Shown here one piece after another: positions 6,875-14,190 of a stretch of 17,560 bases of DNA. The DNA is taken from the NCBI GenBank assembly GCA_002369195.1, contig DFEW01000005.1:1-17560 (forward strand), written 5' to 3'. Both the position numbers and the translations under genes were made by a program. Position 1 is the stretch's first letter; every line of letters starts with the position of its first letter. This stretch comes from Christensenella sp. UBA3792. Lineage in GTDB: Bacteria > Bacillota > Clostridia > Christensenellales > CAG-138. The notes beneath the pieces are model-generated. The model made no database searches and had not been told where the DNA came from. It was given only the letters and a program-made list of their open reading frames with translations.

Positions 6875-7564
6875 ATGGAACAGAAAGCGAAACAGTATGA
6901 AGCGTATCTGAACGCAACGCACAAGCTCGGCAGATGGCTGACGGTTCTGGTACTCGTGCTTCTTTTGGCGGCGCCGTTTGCGATCGGGCTGTATCTTGGC
7001 GCGATGCCGAACCTCGGCGCGGCGGTCAAGGCGTTCCTCGGCGTCGGACTCGTCTATCTGGTGAGCGGGATCGTCGAATACCTCATCTATGTGCCGATGC
7101 TCGGCGCGGGCGGAAGCTACCTCGCGTTCATGACCGGCAACCTTATCAACATGAAGATCCCCTGCGCGATCAACGCGCGCGATATCGTCGGCGTCAAGTC
7201 CGGCACCGCGGAGAACGAGATTATCGCGACGCTTTCGATCGCGACGTCCTCGCTCGTCACGATCCTCGTGCTCGCGGCGGGCGTGCTGCTGATGATCCCG
7301 CTGCAGCCGGTTCTGCAGTCGCCCGTGCTGCAGCCCGCGTTTGAAAACGTCGTGCCCGCCCTGTTCGGCGCGATGGCGTGCAAGTATTACCGCATGAACC
7401 GCACGGTTGCGCTGATCGTGCTCGCGTGCATGTCGCTGCTGTTCATCTTTGTTCCGTCGCTGATCGGGTCGACGAACATGATGGTCATTCCGAGCGGCGC
7501 GCTCGCGATCGGGCTTGCGTTCCTCTCGTTCCGCAGGCAGCAGAAGGCGGGTGGCGGCGTATGA
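6875..7564 (+). CDS. Multi-pass membrane protein, probable partner of the DUF5058 protein
   Basis: 229 aa with about six hydrophobic segments (~18-42, 47-70, 78-92, 112-140, 160-178, 183-218). I do not recognise the family with confidence. A conspicuous stretch between helices reads GAGGSYLAFMTGNLINMKIPCA, then INARDIVGVKSGTAENEIIATL: a Gly-rich break followed by an Asn/Pro-containing loop and an acidic pair. This resembles re-entrant or substrate-site segments of secondary transporters, but that is only a resemblance. The start at 6875 has GGAGG seven bases upstream, and the stop overlaps the start of the M20 gene (ATGA at 7561-7564). Fixed pairing with DUF5058 on one side and translational coupling to a peptidase on the other argue for a joint function, perhaps uptake or export of a compound that the peptidase hydrolyses. 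Confidence 0.72.
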   Translation: MEQKAKQYEAYLNATHKLGRWLTVLVLVLLLAAPFAIGLYLGAMPNLGAAVKAFLGVGLVYLVSGIVEYLIYVPMLGAGGSYLAFMTGNLINMKIPCAINARDIVGVKSGTAENEIIATLSIATSSLVTILVLAAGVLLMIPLQPVLQSPVLQPAFENVVPALFGAMACKYYRMNRTVALIVLACMSLLFIFVPSLIGSTNMMVIPSGALAIGLAFLSFRRQQKAGGGV

Positions 7565-8997
7565 TCGCGCTGTATATCGTTCTCGGACTTTTAGGCGTGC
7601 TGATCCTTCTGGTGCTGATCGCCGTGCTGCGCACGCTGCTGACCCCGAAAAAGGTTTCCGCATGGGAACCGAAGCGCGATCCCGTCCGCGAGCAGGCGTA
7701 TGCCGAAACGCTCTCGAAGATGGTGCAGTACGAAACCGTCTCGAAAAAGGGCGAGATCCGGCGCGAAACGTTTCTCGGGTTCCACCGGCTTTTGGAAGAG
7801 CTGTTCCCGCTCGTACATCAGAACCTCGAAAAGATCGAGATCGACGGCAGTCTGCTCTTTCACTGGAAGGGCAGGTCGGACGCGCGTCCGCTCGTGCTGA
7901 TGGGACATCAGGACGTCGTTCCCGCCGAAGGGCAATGGGAGCATCCGCCGTTTTCGGGCGATATCGAGGACGGCAAGATCTGGGGACGCGGCAGCGCCGA
8001 CACGAAGTGCTCGGTCATGGCGTTCTTTACGGCGGTCGAGGAGCTCTTGAAAGACGGCTATGTGCCGGAACAGGACGTATGGCTTTCGACCTCCAACACC
8101 GAGGAGGTCGGCGGCGACGGCTGTCCGAAGCTCGTTGCGGAGCTGCAGCGCCGCGGCGTAAAGCCGTACATCGTCAACGATGAAGGCGGCTCGATCGTCA
8201 CCGAGCCGATGGCGGGCATCAAAGGCAACTACGCGATGATCGGCGTGCTCGAAAAGGGACAGGGAAACCTGCGCATCTCGGCAAGATCGAACGGCGGGCA
8301 TTCGAGCTATCCGCCCAAAAACTCACCGATCGTGCGGCTGTCGAAGTTCGTCACCGCGCTCTCGAAGCACAGTCCGATGCGGTCCGAAATGAACCGGCAG
8401 GCAAAGGAAATGTTTGCGGCGATGGCGCCGTACGGACCGTTCTATCTGCGGCTGCTGTTCGGCAATCTTTGGCTGTTCAAGCCGCTGCTCGTCAAGCTCA
8501 TGCCCTCGATCTCGCCGCAGGCGGCCGCCCTGCTGCGCACGACGGTCGCGCCGACGATGCAGACCGGTTCCGACGGCTGCAACGTGCTCCCGCAGGAGGC
8601 GACGCTGACGCTCAACCTCCGCTACATTCCGCATCAGGGCATGGAAGAGAGCAACGCGGCGATCGAGCGGCTTGCAAAAAAGTACGATCTCGACGTGCAG
8701 ATCATCGACGCCTATGATTTCTGCGAACCGGTGGACACGCACAGCGAGGCGTACCGGCTCGTCGAGCAGGTCATCGGCGAGGCGTTCCCGCAACTGCCCT
8801 GCATCCCCTACGTCATGACCGGCGGCACCGACGCGCGCCATTATCAGAAGATCTGCTCCGCCTGCGTGCGCTTCTCCCCCGTCGTCTACGGTCCCGCGCA
8901 AATGAAGGGCATGCACGGGCTGAACGAGTATCTCGATACCTACAGTCTGCCCGGCGCGGTGGACTACTATAAAGCGCTGATCAACCGCAATCGCTGA
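7561..8997 (+). CDS. Membrane-anchored M20 family metallopeptidase (CPS1-like)
   Basis: A 478-aa zinc-dependent hydrolase of the M20 family, which removes residues from small peptides or cleaves N-acyl amino acids. Residues 2-25 form one membrane anchor. The flanking charges (R24, K30, K31 follow it, none precede it) favour a cytoplasmic catalytic domain. Metal-site motifs are intact: GHQDVVPA (His116, Asp118), WGRGSADTK (Asp147), NTEEVGG (Glu181/Glu182), NDEGG (Asp207/Glu208) and MHGLNEY (His452), plus TGGTDARHY (420-428) typical of the CPS1/PM20-like branch. A dimerisation lid lies around 220-345 (RSNGGHSSYPP). Its substrate cannot be read from the sequence. The start overlaps the preceding stop by four bases, implying coupling to the membrane pair. 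A longer in-frame start at 7378 runs inside the upstream gene and is rejected. Confidence 0.9.
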   Translation: MIALYIVLGLLGVLILLVLIAVLRTLLTPKKVSAWEPKRDPVREQAYAETLSKMVQYETVSKKGEIRRETFLGFHRLLEELFPLVHQNLEKIEIDGSLLFHWKGRSDARPLVLMGHQDVVPAEGQWEHPPFSGDIEDGKIWGRGSADTKCSVMAFFTAVEELLKDGYVPEQDVWLSTSNTEEVGGDGCPKLVAELQRRGVKPYIVNDEGGSIVTEPMAGIKGNYAMIGVLEKGQGNLRISARSNGGHSSYPPKNSPIVRLSKFVTALSKHSPMRSEMNRQAKEMFAAMAPYGPFYLRLLFGNLWLFKPLLVKLMPSISPQAAALLRTTVAPTMQTGSDGCNVLPQEATLTLNLRYIPHQGMEESNAAIERLAKKYDLDVQIIDAYDFCEPVDTHSEAYRLVEQVIGEAFPQLPCIPYVMTGGTDARHYQKICSACVRFSPVVYGPAQMKGMHGLNEYLDTYSLPGAVDYYKALINRNR

Positions 8998-9017
8998 GTG
9001 CAGGAAGGAGCATCGGT

Positions 9018-9920
9018 ATGTATCTTGAAACGTTCACGCTGCCGATCGATCGGGAGGAGCGCATGATCACCGCCCGCATGCAGGAAAACGGCGGGTGTTT
9101 CGGATACATCGACAACATCTATCCGTGCGAAATCTTCCGTCAAAAGCAGCTCAAGGAGATCGGCTTCGCGCGCGTCACGATCCTGTACGGCGGCAACGGC
9201 TCCGGCAAGAGCACGCTGCTGAATCTCATTGCGGCTAAGCTCGGGCTCGGACGCGTCGCGCCGTTCAATTCGAGCGAGCTGTTCGAAACATATGCGGAAA
9301 ACTGCGGCTATGTATGCGGCATGGAGGAGGACGGAACCCCCGCCCGCATCCCGCAAGACAGCCGCATCATCACAAGCGACGACGTATTTGATTACATGCT
9401 CGCGGTGCGCAGCAACAATGCGGAGATCGGAGAAACGGTCGAACAGGGCAAGGCGGAATACGCGCGCATCAAGTTCGGCGAAAACGTCGTGCTGCGCAGC
9501 ATGGACGATTACGAAGCGCTGCGGCTGCAGGTGCAGTCACGCCGCAAAACGCTCTCGCGGCGGAAGTTTCTGCGGGAATATGCGGGAACCGAGATCAAGC
9601 TGAACAGCAACGGCGAAACGGCGCTGCAGTATTTCGAGGACAAGCTGCAAAACGACACGCTGTACTGCCTGGACGAACCGGAGAACAGCATGTCGCCGAA
9701 AACGCAGCTGGAGCTGATGAAGCTGTTGGAGCGGATGGCGCGGTACTGCGGGAATCAGTTTATCATCGCCACGCATTCGCCGTTTCTTCTGGCGATGTCC
9801 GGCGCGCGCATCTACGACCTCGACGCCTCGCCCGTCACCATCAAAAACTGGTGGGAGCTCGAGAACACCCGCATCTATTACGAATTCTTTCAAAAATACC
9901 GACACCTGTTCGAGGAATGA
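9018..9920 (+). CDS. ABC-class/AAA cytosolic ATPase, stand-alone
   Basis: A 300-aa soluble protein with an ABC-type nucleotide-binding fold: Walker A GGNGSGKS (58-65), a signature-like SNGET (197-201) replacing LSGGE, Walker B LYCLDE (215-220) and H-loop ATHSPF (251-256). The segment between (about 75-195) is a helical insertion with charged stretches. This arrangement fits the OLD/RecF-like group of predicted ATPases and not a transporter subunit: there is no Q-loop region of the usual spacing and no membrane partner of ABC type. No Toprim nuclease domain is present, so it is not a full OLD protein. AGGAAGGAG about eight bases upstream fixes the start. It follows the M20 gene by 20 bases, probably in the same transcript, and ends at a terminator. 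Its biological role is unknown; defence or regulation are possible but unsupported. Confidence 0.75.
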   Translation: MYLETFTLPIDREERMITARMQENGGCFGYIDNIYPCEIFRQKQLKEIGFARVTILYGGNGSGKSTLLNLIAAKLGLGRVAPFNSSELFETYAENCGYVCGMEEDGTPARIPQDSRIITSDDVFDYMLAVRSNNAEIGETVEQGKAEYARIKFGENVVLRSMDDYEALRLQVQSRRKTLSRRKFLREYAGTEIKLNSNGETALQYFEDKLQNDTLYCLDEPENSMSPKTQLELMKLLERMARYCGNQFIIATHSPFLLAMSGARIYDLDASPVTIKNWWELENTRIYYEFFQKYRHLFEE

Positions 9921-9946
9921 AAAAAACCGCCTTTTGGCGGTCTTTT
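9921..9946. terminator. Bidirectional terminator between convergent genes
   Basis: ACCGCC (9926-9931), TTTT loop, GGCGGT (9936-9941), with A6 on the left and CTTTTC on the right. It can end the ATPase operon on the plus strand and, with the A-run read as U residues, the YbaK-like gene on the minus strand. The two stop codons are only 25 bases apart. Confidence 0.85.
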
Positions 9947-10413
9947 CATTCGGTTTTGCACACGTCGATCCACTCGGCGGTCGGGCAGGCGTGTTCGAGC
10001 TCGGGGATCGTGAGCCGGACCGCGGAATGGTCCGTGCCCGCGGCGGGATAGACGGTTTCGTGCAGTTTCAGGCTTTCGTCCAGATAGATCTTCACGTCGT
10101 CATTGACGCCGAACGGGCAGACGCCGCCGACCGCATGTCCGATCAGCGCTTCGACCTGCTCGTGCGGGATCATCTTCGCCTTTTTGGAAAAGCGCGCCTT
10201 GTACTTGGCGTTGTCGATGCGCGCCGTGCCCTCCGCAAGGATCAGCACCGGCTGTTCGCCCTGCAGAAAGGACAGCGTCTTTGCGATCATGCCCGGCTCG
10301 CAGCCGAGCGCTTCCGCCGCCTCCGCGACTGTTGCGCTGCTGTGTTCGGGAATGATGATATGTGTTTCAAGCCCTCTGGTTTTGAGGTATGCCGTCGCGC
10401 GTTCCAATGACAT
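9946..10413 (-). CDS. YbaK/EbsC-type aminoacyl-tRNA deacylase
   Basis: A 155-aa single-domain protein of the YbaK/ProX trans-editing family, which hydrolyses mischarged tRNAs such as Cys-tRNA(Pro) or Ala-tRNA(Pro) in the cytoplasm. Family marks are the early ATVAEAAEALGCEPGMIAKTL segment with the catalytic-region lysine (Lys45), the middle section with AEGTARID..K, and the GGVCPFG loop (residues ~96-102) before a conserved acidic/His tail (LDESL, TDHSAVRLT). The length is typical. Which tRNA it edits cannot be told. GGAGG sits eight bases before the ATG at 10413. It is transcribed alone from a promoter at 10437-10465 and ends at the shared terminator. Confidence 0.88.
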   Translation of the reverse strand: MSLERATAYLKTRGLETHIIIPEHSSATVAEAAEALGCEPGMIAKTLSFLQGEQPVLILAEGTARIDNAKYKARFSKKAKMIPHEQVEALIGHAVGGVCPFGVNDDVKIYLDESLKLHETVYPAAGTDHSAVRLTIPELEHACPTAEWIDVCKTE

Positions 10414-10436
10414 CGTTCGTTCCTCCGTGTCCGTCC

Positions 10437-10465
10437 ACTTTACACCCCAAACGCGCCGCTGTCAA
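10437..10465 (-). promoter_or_regulatory. Promoter of the YbaK-like gene
   Basis: Minus strand: TTGACA (10465-10460), 17 bases, TAAAGT (10442-10437). Its -35 box is two bases away from the -35 box of the divergent promoter at 10468-10495, so the two polymerases would compete for one short DNA segment. Confidence 0.7.
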
Positions 10466-10467
10466 GT

Positions 10468-10495
10468 TTGCGTTTTGGAAACGACGTGGTATAAT
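10468..10495 (+). promoter_or_regulatory. Promoter of the YwaF-like gene
   Basis: TTGCGT (10468-10473), 16 bases, TATAAT (10490-10495). The expected start is near 10502, just before the AAAGGAG ribosome binding site, so the leader is very short (about 18 bases). Confidence 0.65.
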
Positions 10496-10519
10496 GGTTG
10501 CAGCGAAAGGAGCTTTGCG

Positions 10520-11281
10520 ATGAACTGGACCTTTTCGGTGACCCCTCTCCCCTACGGATTCGTGCATTTTGCGATCCTGCTCGGCACGGTGCTTGCCGTC
10601 GTTCTGTCGTTTATATGGATGCGCCGCGCGCGCGAACGGACGCTTGAACGGGTGCTCTTTTGGCTCGGCGTCTGCATGCTTGTCGCCGAGGCATGGAAGC
10701 AGTGGTTCGTCATGCGGTACGTGTACGAAGCGCCGTCGATGTGGTTTTTCCCGTGGCAGCTTTGCAGCATGGCGATGTACTGCTCGGCGCTCGTTCCGTT
10801 TTTGAAGGGGCGCGTGCGCGAGGCGGTGCTCGTGTTTCTATGCACGTACTCACCGGTCGGTGCGATCTTCGCGATGCTGTTCCCGCAGGACATGATGCGC
10901 CCGCAGATCCTGCTGTTCGTGCACAGCTTCCTGTATCACGCGGTCATGCTCGTCGAGGCGGCCGCCGCGCTGCATCTTCTGAGGCGCAGCAAAAAGCCGC
11001 GGTTCTTGCCCGCGCTCGCGCTGTTTCTCTGCATGGCGGCCGTTGCGGAGGGAATCAACGCGCTGAGCCATTGGGTGTTCATCCGCAACATCCATTACGA
11101 ATCGAACATGTTTTACATCACGCCGTTCTATCCCTCCACGCAGCCGGTCTTTTCCGCGATCGCCGAACACGCGGGCATCGGCGTTGAGATCCTCGCCTAT
11201 CTTGTTTCGATCTCGCTCGGCGCGTACCTGCTGTACCTGCTCGGCACGCTGTGGCTGCGCCGCAAAAAACGCGCGCAATAA
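10520..11281 (+). CDS. YwaF-like (TIGR02206) integral membrane protein
   Basis: A 253-aa protein with about seven membrane segments. The combination of an aromatic/His first helix (PLPYGFVHFAILLG), then WKQWFVMRYVYEAPSMWFFPWQLCSMAMYCSAL with the family's P.qLC....y motif, and the central HSFLYHAVMLVEA helix resembles the YwaF/TIGR02206 group, related to eukaryotic TMEM164. The N-terminal basic loop RRARERT and C-terminal RRKKRAQ tail are consistent with cytoplasmic faces. In vivo function is unknown. The ATG at 10520 has AAAGGAG about eight bases upstream; a far upstream in-frame extension to 10103 only shadows the YbaK-like gene. It is a single-gene unit ending at the hairpin at 11289-11311. 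Confidence 0.78.
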   Translation: MNWTFSVTPLPYGFVHFAILLGTVLAVVLSFIWMRRARERTLERVLFWLGVCMLVAEAWKQWFVMRYVYEAPSMWFFPWQLCSMAMYCSALVPFLKGRVREAVLVFLCTYSPVGAIFAMLFPQDMMRPQILLFVHSFLYHAVMLVEAAAALHLLRRSKKPRFLPALALFLCMAAVAEGINALSHWVFIRNIHYESNMFYITPFYPSTQPVFSAIAEHAGIGVEILAYLVSISLGAYLLYLLGTLWLRRKKRAQ

Positions 11282-11284
11282 AAA

Positions 11285-11319
11285 CGAATGCCTCCGTAAT
11301 CAGCGGAGGCACTTTCGTT
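11285..11319. terminator. Hairpin between convergent YwaF-like and cytidylate-kinase-like genes
   Basis: A perfect 8-bp stem, TGCCTCCG (11289-11296) and CGGAGGCA (11304-11311), with a seven-base loop. The flanks AACGAA and TTCGTT extend the stem with a two-base bulge. Read on the minus strand it is followed by ATTCGTTTTTATT, a fair U-run, so it probably terminates the minus operon; on the plus strand the T-run (CTTTCGTT) is weak. Confidence 0.7.
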
Positions 11320-11938
11320 ATGTTCTGCTGTTGAACCAGCGTTCTGCAAAGTCCGCGACGGCGTCGGACAGGATCTTGATGTCCCAGTCGCTCGAATTGA
11401 TCACGAGGTGGTACGCTTCGCGCTGCCCCCATTCGGTGCCGGAAAGAAAGTCGCGGGTTCTGGCGCGCGCCTTGTCGATTTCCTTCATCTTGCGCAGAAG
11501 CTCGCGGTCGGTGAGATGCTCCTCCTCCCTTGCGCGCTCGCGGCAGCGCTTGAGCTTTGCGTCCCTGTCTGCGCAGACGAAGATGTTGAACGGGTTATAG
11601 TCCTTTAAGATCACGTCGGCGTTGCGTCCGATGATGACGCAGTCCTTGCCGAGTGCGGCGATCCCCTCGATGACCTTGCGCTGCTGCACCAGCAGTTCGA
11701 TCTTGCTTGCCTGCAGGTATTCAACCGAATGGATCGTACCGCCGAACGAGATCGCGAAGTCCTGCCAGCCGTGGTTGTCGAGCGTGCTCTCCACGTAATG
11801 CGGGTCGAGCCCGCTCTTTTGGGCGACGGACGCGATGATCTCGCTGTCGTAGTAGTCGTAGCCGAGTTTTTGCGCGATGCGTTTGCCGATCTCTCTGCCG
11901 CCGGAACCGAATTCGCGGCTGATCGTGATGATCTTCAT
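11318..11938 (-). CDS. Cytidylate kinase-like family protein
   Basis: A 206-aa P-loop protein of the cytidylate-kinase-like group (not the canonical Cmk). It opens with IITISREFGSGGREIGKRIAQKLGYDYYDSEII: the ISREFGSGG..IG phosphate-binding loop followed by the Y(Y)D.E.I motif that defines this family. Later come CVIIGRNADVIL (the family's GR.a) and a lid region rich in Arg (KLKRCRERAREEEHLTDRE), then the RARTRDFLSG..WG segment typical of these proteins and a final YHLVINSSD. Substrate is not established for many members. AGGAGG sits eight to ten bases before the ATG. It is the last gene of a three-gene minus-strand operon (28 bases after the M42 gene). Confidence 0.88.
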   Translation of the reverse strand: MKIITISREFGSGGREIGKRIAQKLGYDYYDSEIIASVAQKSGLDPHYVESTLDNHGWQDFAISFGGTIHSVEYLQASKIELLVQQRKVIEGIAALGKDCVIIGRNADVILKDYNPFNIFVCADRDAKLKRCRERAREEEHLTDRELLRKMKEIDKARARTRDFLSGTEWGQREAYHLVINSSDWDIKILSDAVADFAERWFNSRT

Positions 11939-11966
11939 ATCAAAATCCCTCCTGTTCTGATGTGTG

Positions 11967-13043
11967 TCAAAAGCGTTCGATCTGCGAAGCGTCGAGCGCG
12001 CGGATGATCGCGAGCGCCAGCTTCACCGTCTCGTCATAGTCGAATGCGGATGCGATGCACGACGGCGTGTGAATGTACCGCACCGGAATGCCCAGCACGA
12101 CGGCCGGCGCGCCGCCCAGTGCCTGAATGACCGCCGCGTCGTTGCCGCCGCCTTCGCGAACCGACGCCTGCGCCGCGATGCCCTCGCGCGCGGCAAGATC
12201 GAGCGCAAAGCGCTGATAACGCGGGTTTGTGATGACCGAAACGTCCATGAACCGCAGCATCGGACCGCCTTTCAGGCGCGTCTGGATCGCATACGGCTCG
12301 GTAAAGGTGTCGTCCGCTGGACACCCCTCGAACACGATCGCGATGTCGGGACGGATCCGGTTGACCGCCGCCTTCGCGCCGCGCTCGCCGACCTCCTCCT
12401 GGCTCGACAGCGAGCCGATCACATCGACGGTCAGATCCTCCTCCGCGACCGTGCGCAGAACCTCCGCCATCGCCGCACAGCCGATGCGGCAGTCGAACGC
12501 CTTGCCGAACAGCAGCCCGTTCTTCGCATCCGCCGAAAAGCGCGTCGCGGGAACGACCGGTTCGCCGATGCGGATGCCGAAGGCCTCCTCCGCCTCCGCC
12601 TTGGAGGTCGCGCCGATATCGAGCGCGAGATCGCGGTACTCGACTGCGCCGCCGCGCGCCTTCTCCTCCGCGCTCATAAAGTGCGGCGGCTTCGCCGCGA
12701 TGCAGCCGGGGATCCAGTCCCCGTGCCGGTTTCTGACGAGCACGCCGGCGCCGGGCAGCGTCGCGCGGTTCCATCCGCCGAGCCCCACGATGCGCAGGGT
12801 GCCGTTCTCGCGGATCGAATGCACCATGAACCCGACCTCGTCGCTGTGCGCGTCGAGCATCAGCACCGGCTTGTCGCCGCTGTTGCGGCGGCGCCGGATG
12901 TACAGATTGTTCAGTCCGTCGCGCGAAAAGTCGCAGCAGTCGGACAGCGCTCGGCGCATGATATCGACCGTCTCGTCCTCAAACCCGCTCGGCGCTTTGG
13001 CGTTCGCAAGCGCTTCGATCAGATTGCGTTCCCGTTCCGTCAT
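11967..13043 (-). CDS. M42 family metallo-aminopeptidase
   Basis: A 358-aa cytoplasmic di-metal aminopeptidase of the M42 (PepA/YsdC/FrvX-like) family, which trims short peptides and normally forms a tetrahedral dodecamer. All metal ligands and catalytic residues are visible: DAHSDEVGFMV (His66, Asp68), AFDCRIG (Asp184), SSQEEVGERG (catalytic Glu216, ligand Glu217), VFEGCP (Glu239 region, usually an Asp or Glu) and RYIHTPSC (His325). REGGGNDAA (296-304) is the usual Gly-rich substrate loop. Length is normal. The ATG at 13043 is preceded by AAGGAAG with eight-base spacing. It lies 16 bases after the HAD gene and 28 before the kinase-like gene, so all three are probably co-transcribed. Confidence 0.92.
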   Translation of the reverse strand: MTERERNLIEALANAKAPSGFEDETVDIMRRALSDCCDFSRDGLNNLYIRRRRNSGDKPVLMLDAHSDEVGFMVHSIRENGTLRIVGLGGWNRATLPGAGVLVRNRHGDWIPGCIAAKPPHFMSAEEKARGGAVEYRDLALDIGATSKAEAEEAFGIRIGEPVVPATRFSADAKNGLLFGKAFDCRIGCAAMAEVLRTVAEEDLTVDVIGSLSSQEEVGERGAKAAVNRIRPDIAIVFEGCPADDTFTEPYAIQTRLKGGPMLRFMDVSVITNPRYQRFALDLAAREGIAAQASVREGGGNDAAVIQALGGAPAVVLGIPVRYIHTPSCIASAFDYDETVKLALAIIRALDASQIERF

Positions 13044-13059
13044 AGCCGTTCTTCCTTTC

Positions 13060-13917
13060 TTATGCGTTGTCCCGCAGCGCCGATTTCGGCTCCAGCTGCG
13101 CGAGCCGGTCGATCAGCGCGGCGATCGCGTGATCGTTGTTCGAAGGCAGATGCACATCCGATATGCGCTGCACCGCGTCGTTCGCGTTCGCAGGGCAGGC
13201 GGCGATATCCGCCTCGATCAGCAGTTCAACGTCGTTGTTGTAGTCGCCGACGCCGATCAGCGTGCGGTTTTTGTAACAGTCCAGCGCGCGGCAGGCATGC
13301 AGCGCGGTGCCCTTGTTCGCGCCTTTTGGAAGCAGCTCCAGGTATTCGGAGCCGGGGACGATATCCGTGGTCGCGTAAACGCGGTCGAACCGGTCCGCAA
13401 GGTTTTGCGCGAGCAGAAACGCTTCGACGTCGCGCAGCGTTTCCCGATCGCCGAACACCAGCGCCTTGAACCACGCCAAGCGCTCCGCCTCCTCGATGCT
13501 GACAAAGCAGCTCGTGCGATGCAGTTCCCAGAACGGACGGTTGACCGTCTCCTCCGGCGAAACGTACAGGATATGTTCCGGCGTATAGATCTGCAGGTCG
13601 AGCAGCGGATGGCGTTCGCGGCAGTAGCGCAGCACAGTCGCGATCGCCTCGCGGTCGGCAAAGCGCGTGTACAGATAGCGGTTCTGTTCGCCGTCCCATA
13701 CGCCCGCGCCGTTCAGAACGACGCTCGGCGCGTTGATCGCAACGCCCTCAAGAAATTCGTACATGTTGTCGGGACACCGTCCCGTCGCGATCGCAAAAAG
13801 CCCGCCCGCCTCGACGTAGCGGCGGATCGCGCTGCGGTTCCGTTCGCTGACCGCGCCCGTATGATCGAACAGCGTTCCGTCCAGATCGCAGAAGATTGCC
13901 GTTTCGTTTGCCTTCAC
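13060..13917 (-). CDS. HAD-IIB (Cof-type) hydrolase
   Basis: A 285-aa phosphatase of the Cof/HAD-IIB group, acting on sugar phosphates or similar small metabolites in the cytoplasm. HAD motifs: I FCDLDGTLFD (nucleophile Asp and Asp+2), II ATGR, III the Lys in PKGANKGTAL, IV GVGDYNNDVELL. A C2-type cap occupies the middle, as usual. The start is debatable. An ATG at 13950 would give 11 more residues (MTHRRMRRRNT) but has no ribosome binding site. The GTG at 13917 has GGAGG six bases upstream and puts the DLDGT motif at the usual distance from the N-terminus, so I chose GTG. It is the first gene of the HAD-M42-kinase-like operon, with its promoter at 13969-13997. Confidence 0.88.
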   Translation of the reverse strand: MKANETAIFCDLDGTLFDHTGAVSERNRSAIRRYVEAGGLFAIATGRCPDNMYEFLEGVAINAPSVVLNGAGVWDGEQNRYLYTRFADREAIATVLRYCRERHPLLDLQIYTPEHILYVSPEETVNRPFWELHRTSCFVSIEEAERLAWFKALVFGDRETLRDVEAFLLAQNLADRFDRVYATTDIVPGSEYLELLPKGANKGTALHACRALDCYKNRTLIGVGDYNNDVELLIEADIAACPANANDAVQRISDVHLPSNNDHAIAALIDRLAQLEPKSALRDNA

Positions 13918-13968
13918 CGTGTTCCTCCGGCGCATCCTTCGATGCGTCATCCCGCTTGATTATTGTTC

Positions 13969-13997
13969 AGTATATCATATTTTACGTCAAATGACAA
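13969..13997 (-). promoter_or_regulatory. Promoter of the HAD/M42/kinase-like operon
   Basis: Minus strand: TTGTCA (13997-13992), 17 bases, TATACT (13974-13969). It lies in the ~270-base divergent gap between the HAD gene and the importer lipoprotein. Between this promoter and the one at 14117 are about 120 bases, AT-richer than the genes, in which I see no convincing operator, gene or structured RNA. Confidence 0.7.
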
Positions 13998-14116
13998 TCA
14001 CGGAAATTCGCGGCGTTTGCCGGATCATTTGCGGGAATTATGCATCATATCGGACAGTTTTTCGCATAATCGCGATGTTTTTTTTCAAATTCATTCACGA
14101 TTGCGCGTTTGTCCGC

Positions 14117-14145
14117 TTGATTCTCGCAAAAGAATCTGTTACAAT
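14117..14145 (+). promoter_or_regulatory. Promoter of the lipoprotein ABC importer operon
   Basis: TTGATT (14117-14122), 17 bases, TACAAT (14140-14145). The start would be near 14152, at the foot of a small hairpin, giving a leader of about 40 bases. Confidence 0.7.
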
Positions 14146-14151
14146 ATGCGT

Positions 14152-14165
14152 GCGGTGTAAACCGC
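14152..14165 (+). other. Small hairpin at the 5' end of the importer mRNA
   Basis: GCGGT-GTAA-ACCGC: five perfect pairs and a GNRA-like (GUAA) tetraloop, placed at the predicted first bases of the transcript. A stable hairpin here could protect the mRNA 5' end; it could also be a chance palindrome or a protein-binding site. Confidence 0.4.
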
Positions 14166-14190
14166 GAACAAATTCAATTGGAGGGAAATC

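Noticed and set aside
9018..9920. Reading the ATPase as an OLD-type anti-phage nuclease
   Set aside because: No Toprim domain or nuclease partner is present, and the neighbours are metabolic or membrane genes, so a defence call is unsupported.
11964..13959. Long plus-strand open frames (501 and 576 codons) opposite the M42 and HAD genes
   Set aside because: Both are shadows of well-supported minus-strand enzymes with intact catalytic motifs; their composition is Arg/Ala-rich and shows no family features.
13951..14190. Possible riboswitch or small RNA in the longest gene-free gap
   Set aside because: Only a four- to five-pair hairpin is visible besides the two promoters. I found no conserved riboswitch core and no terminator-antiterminator pair.
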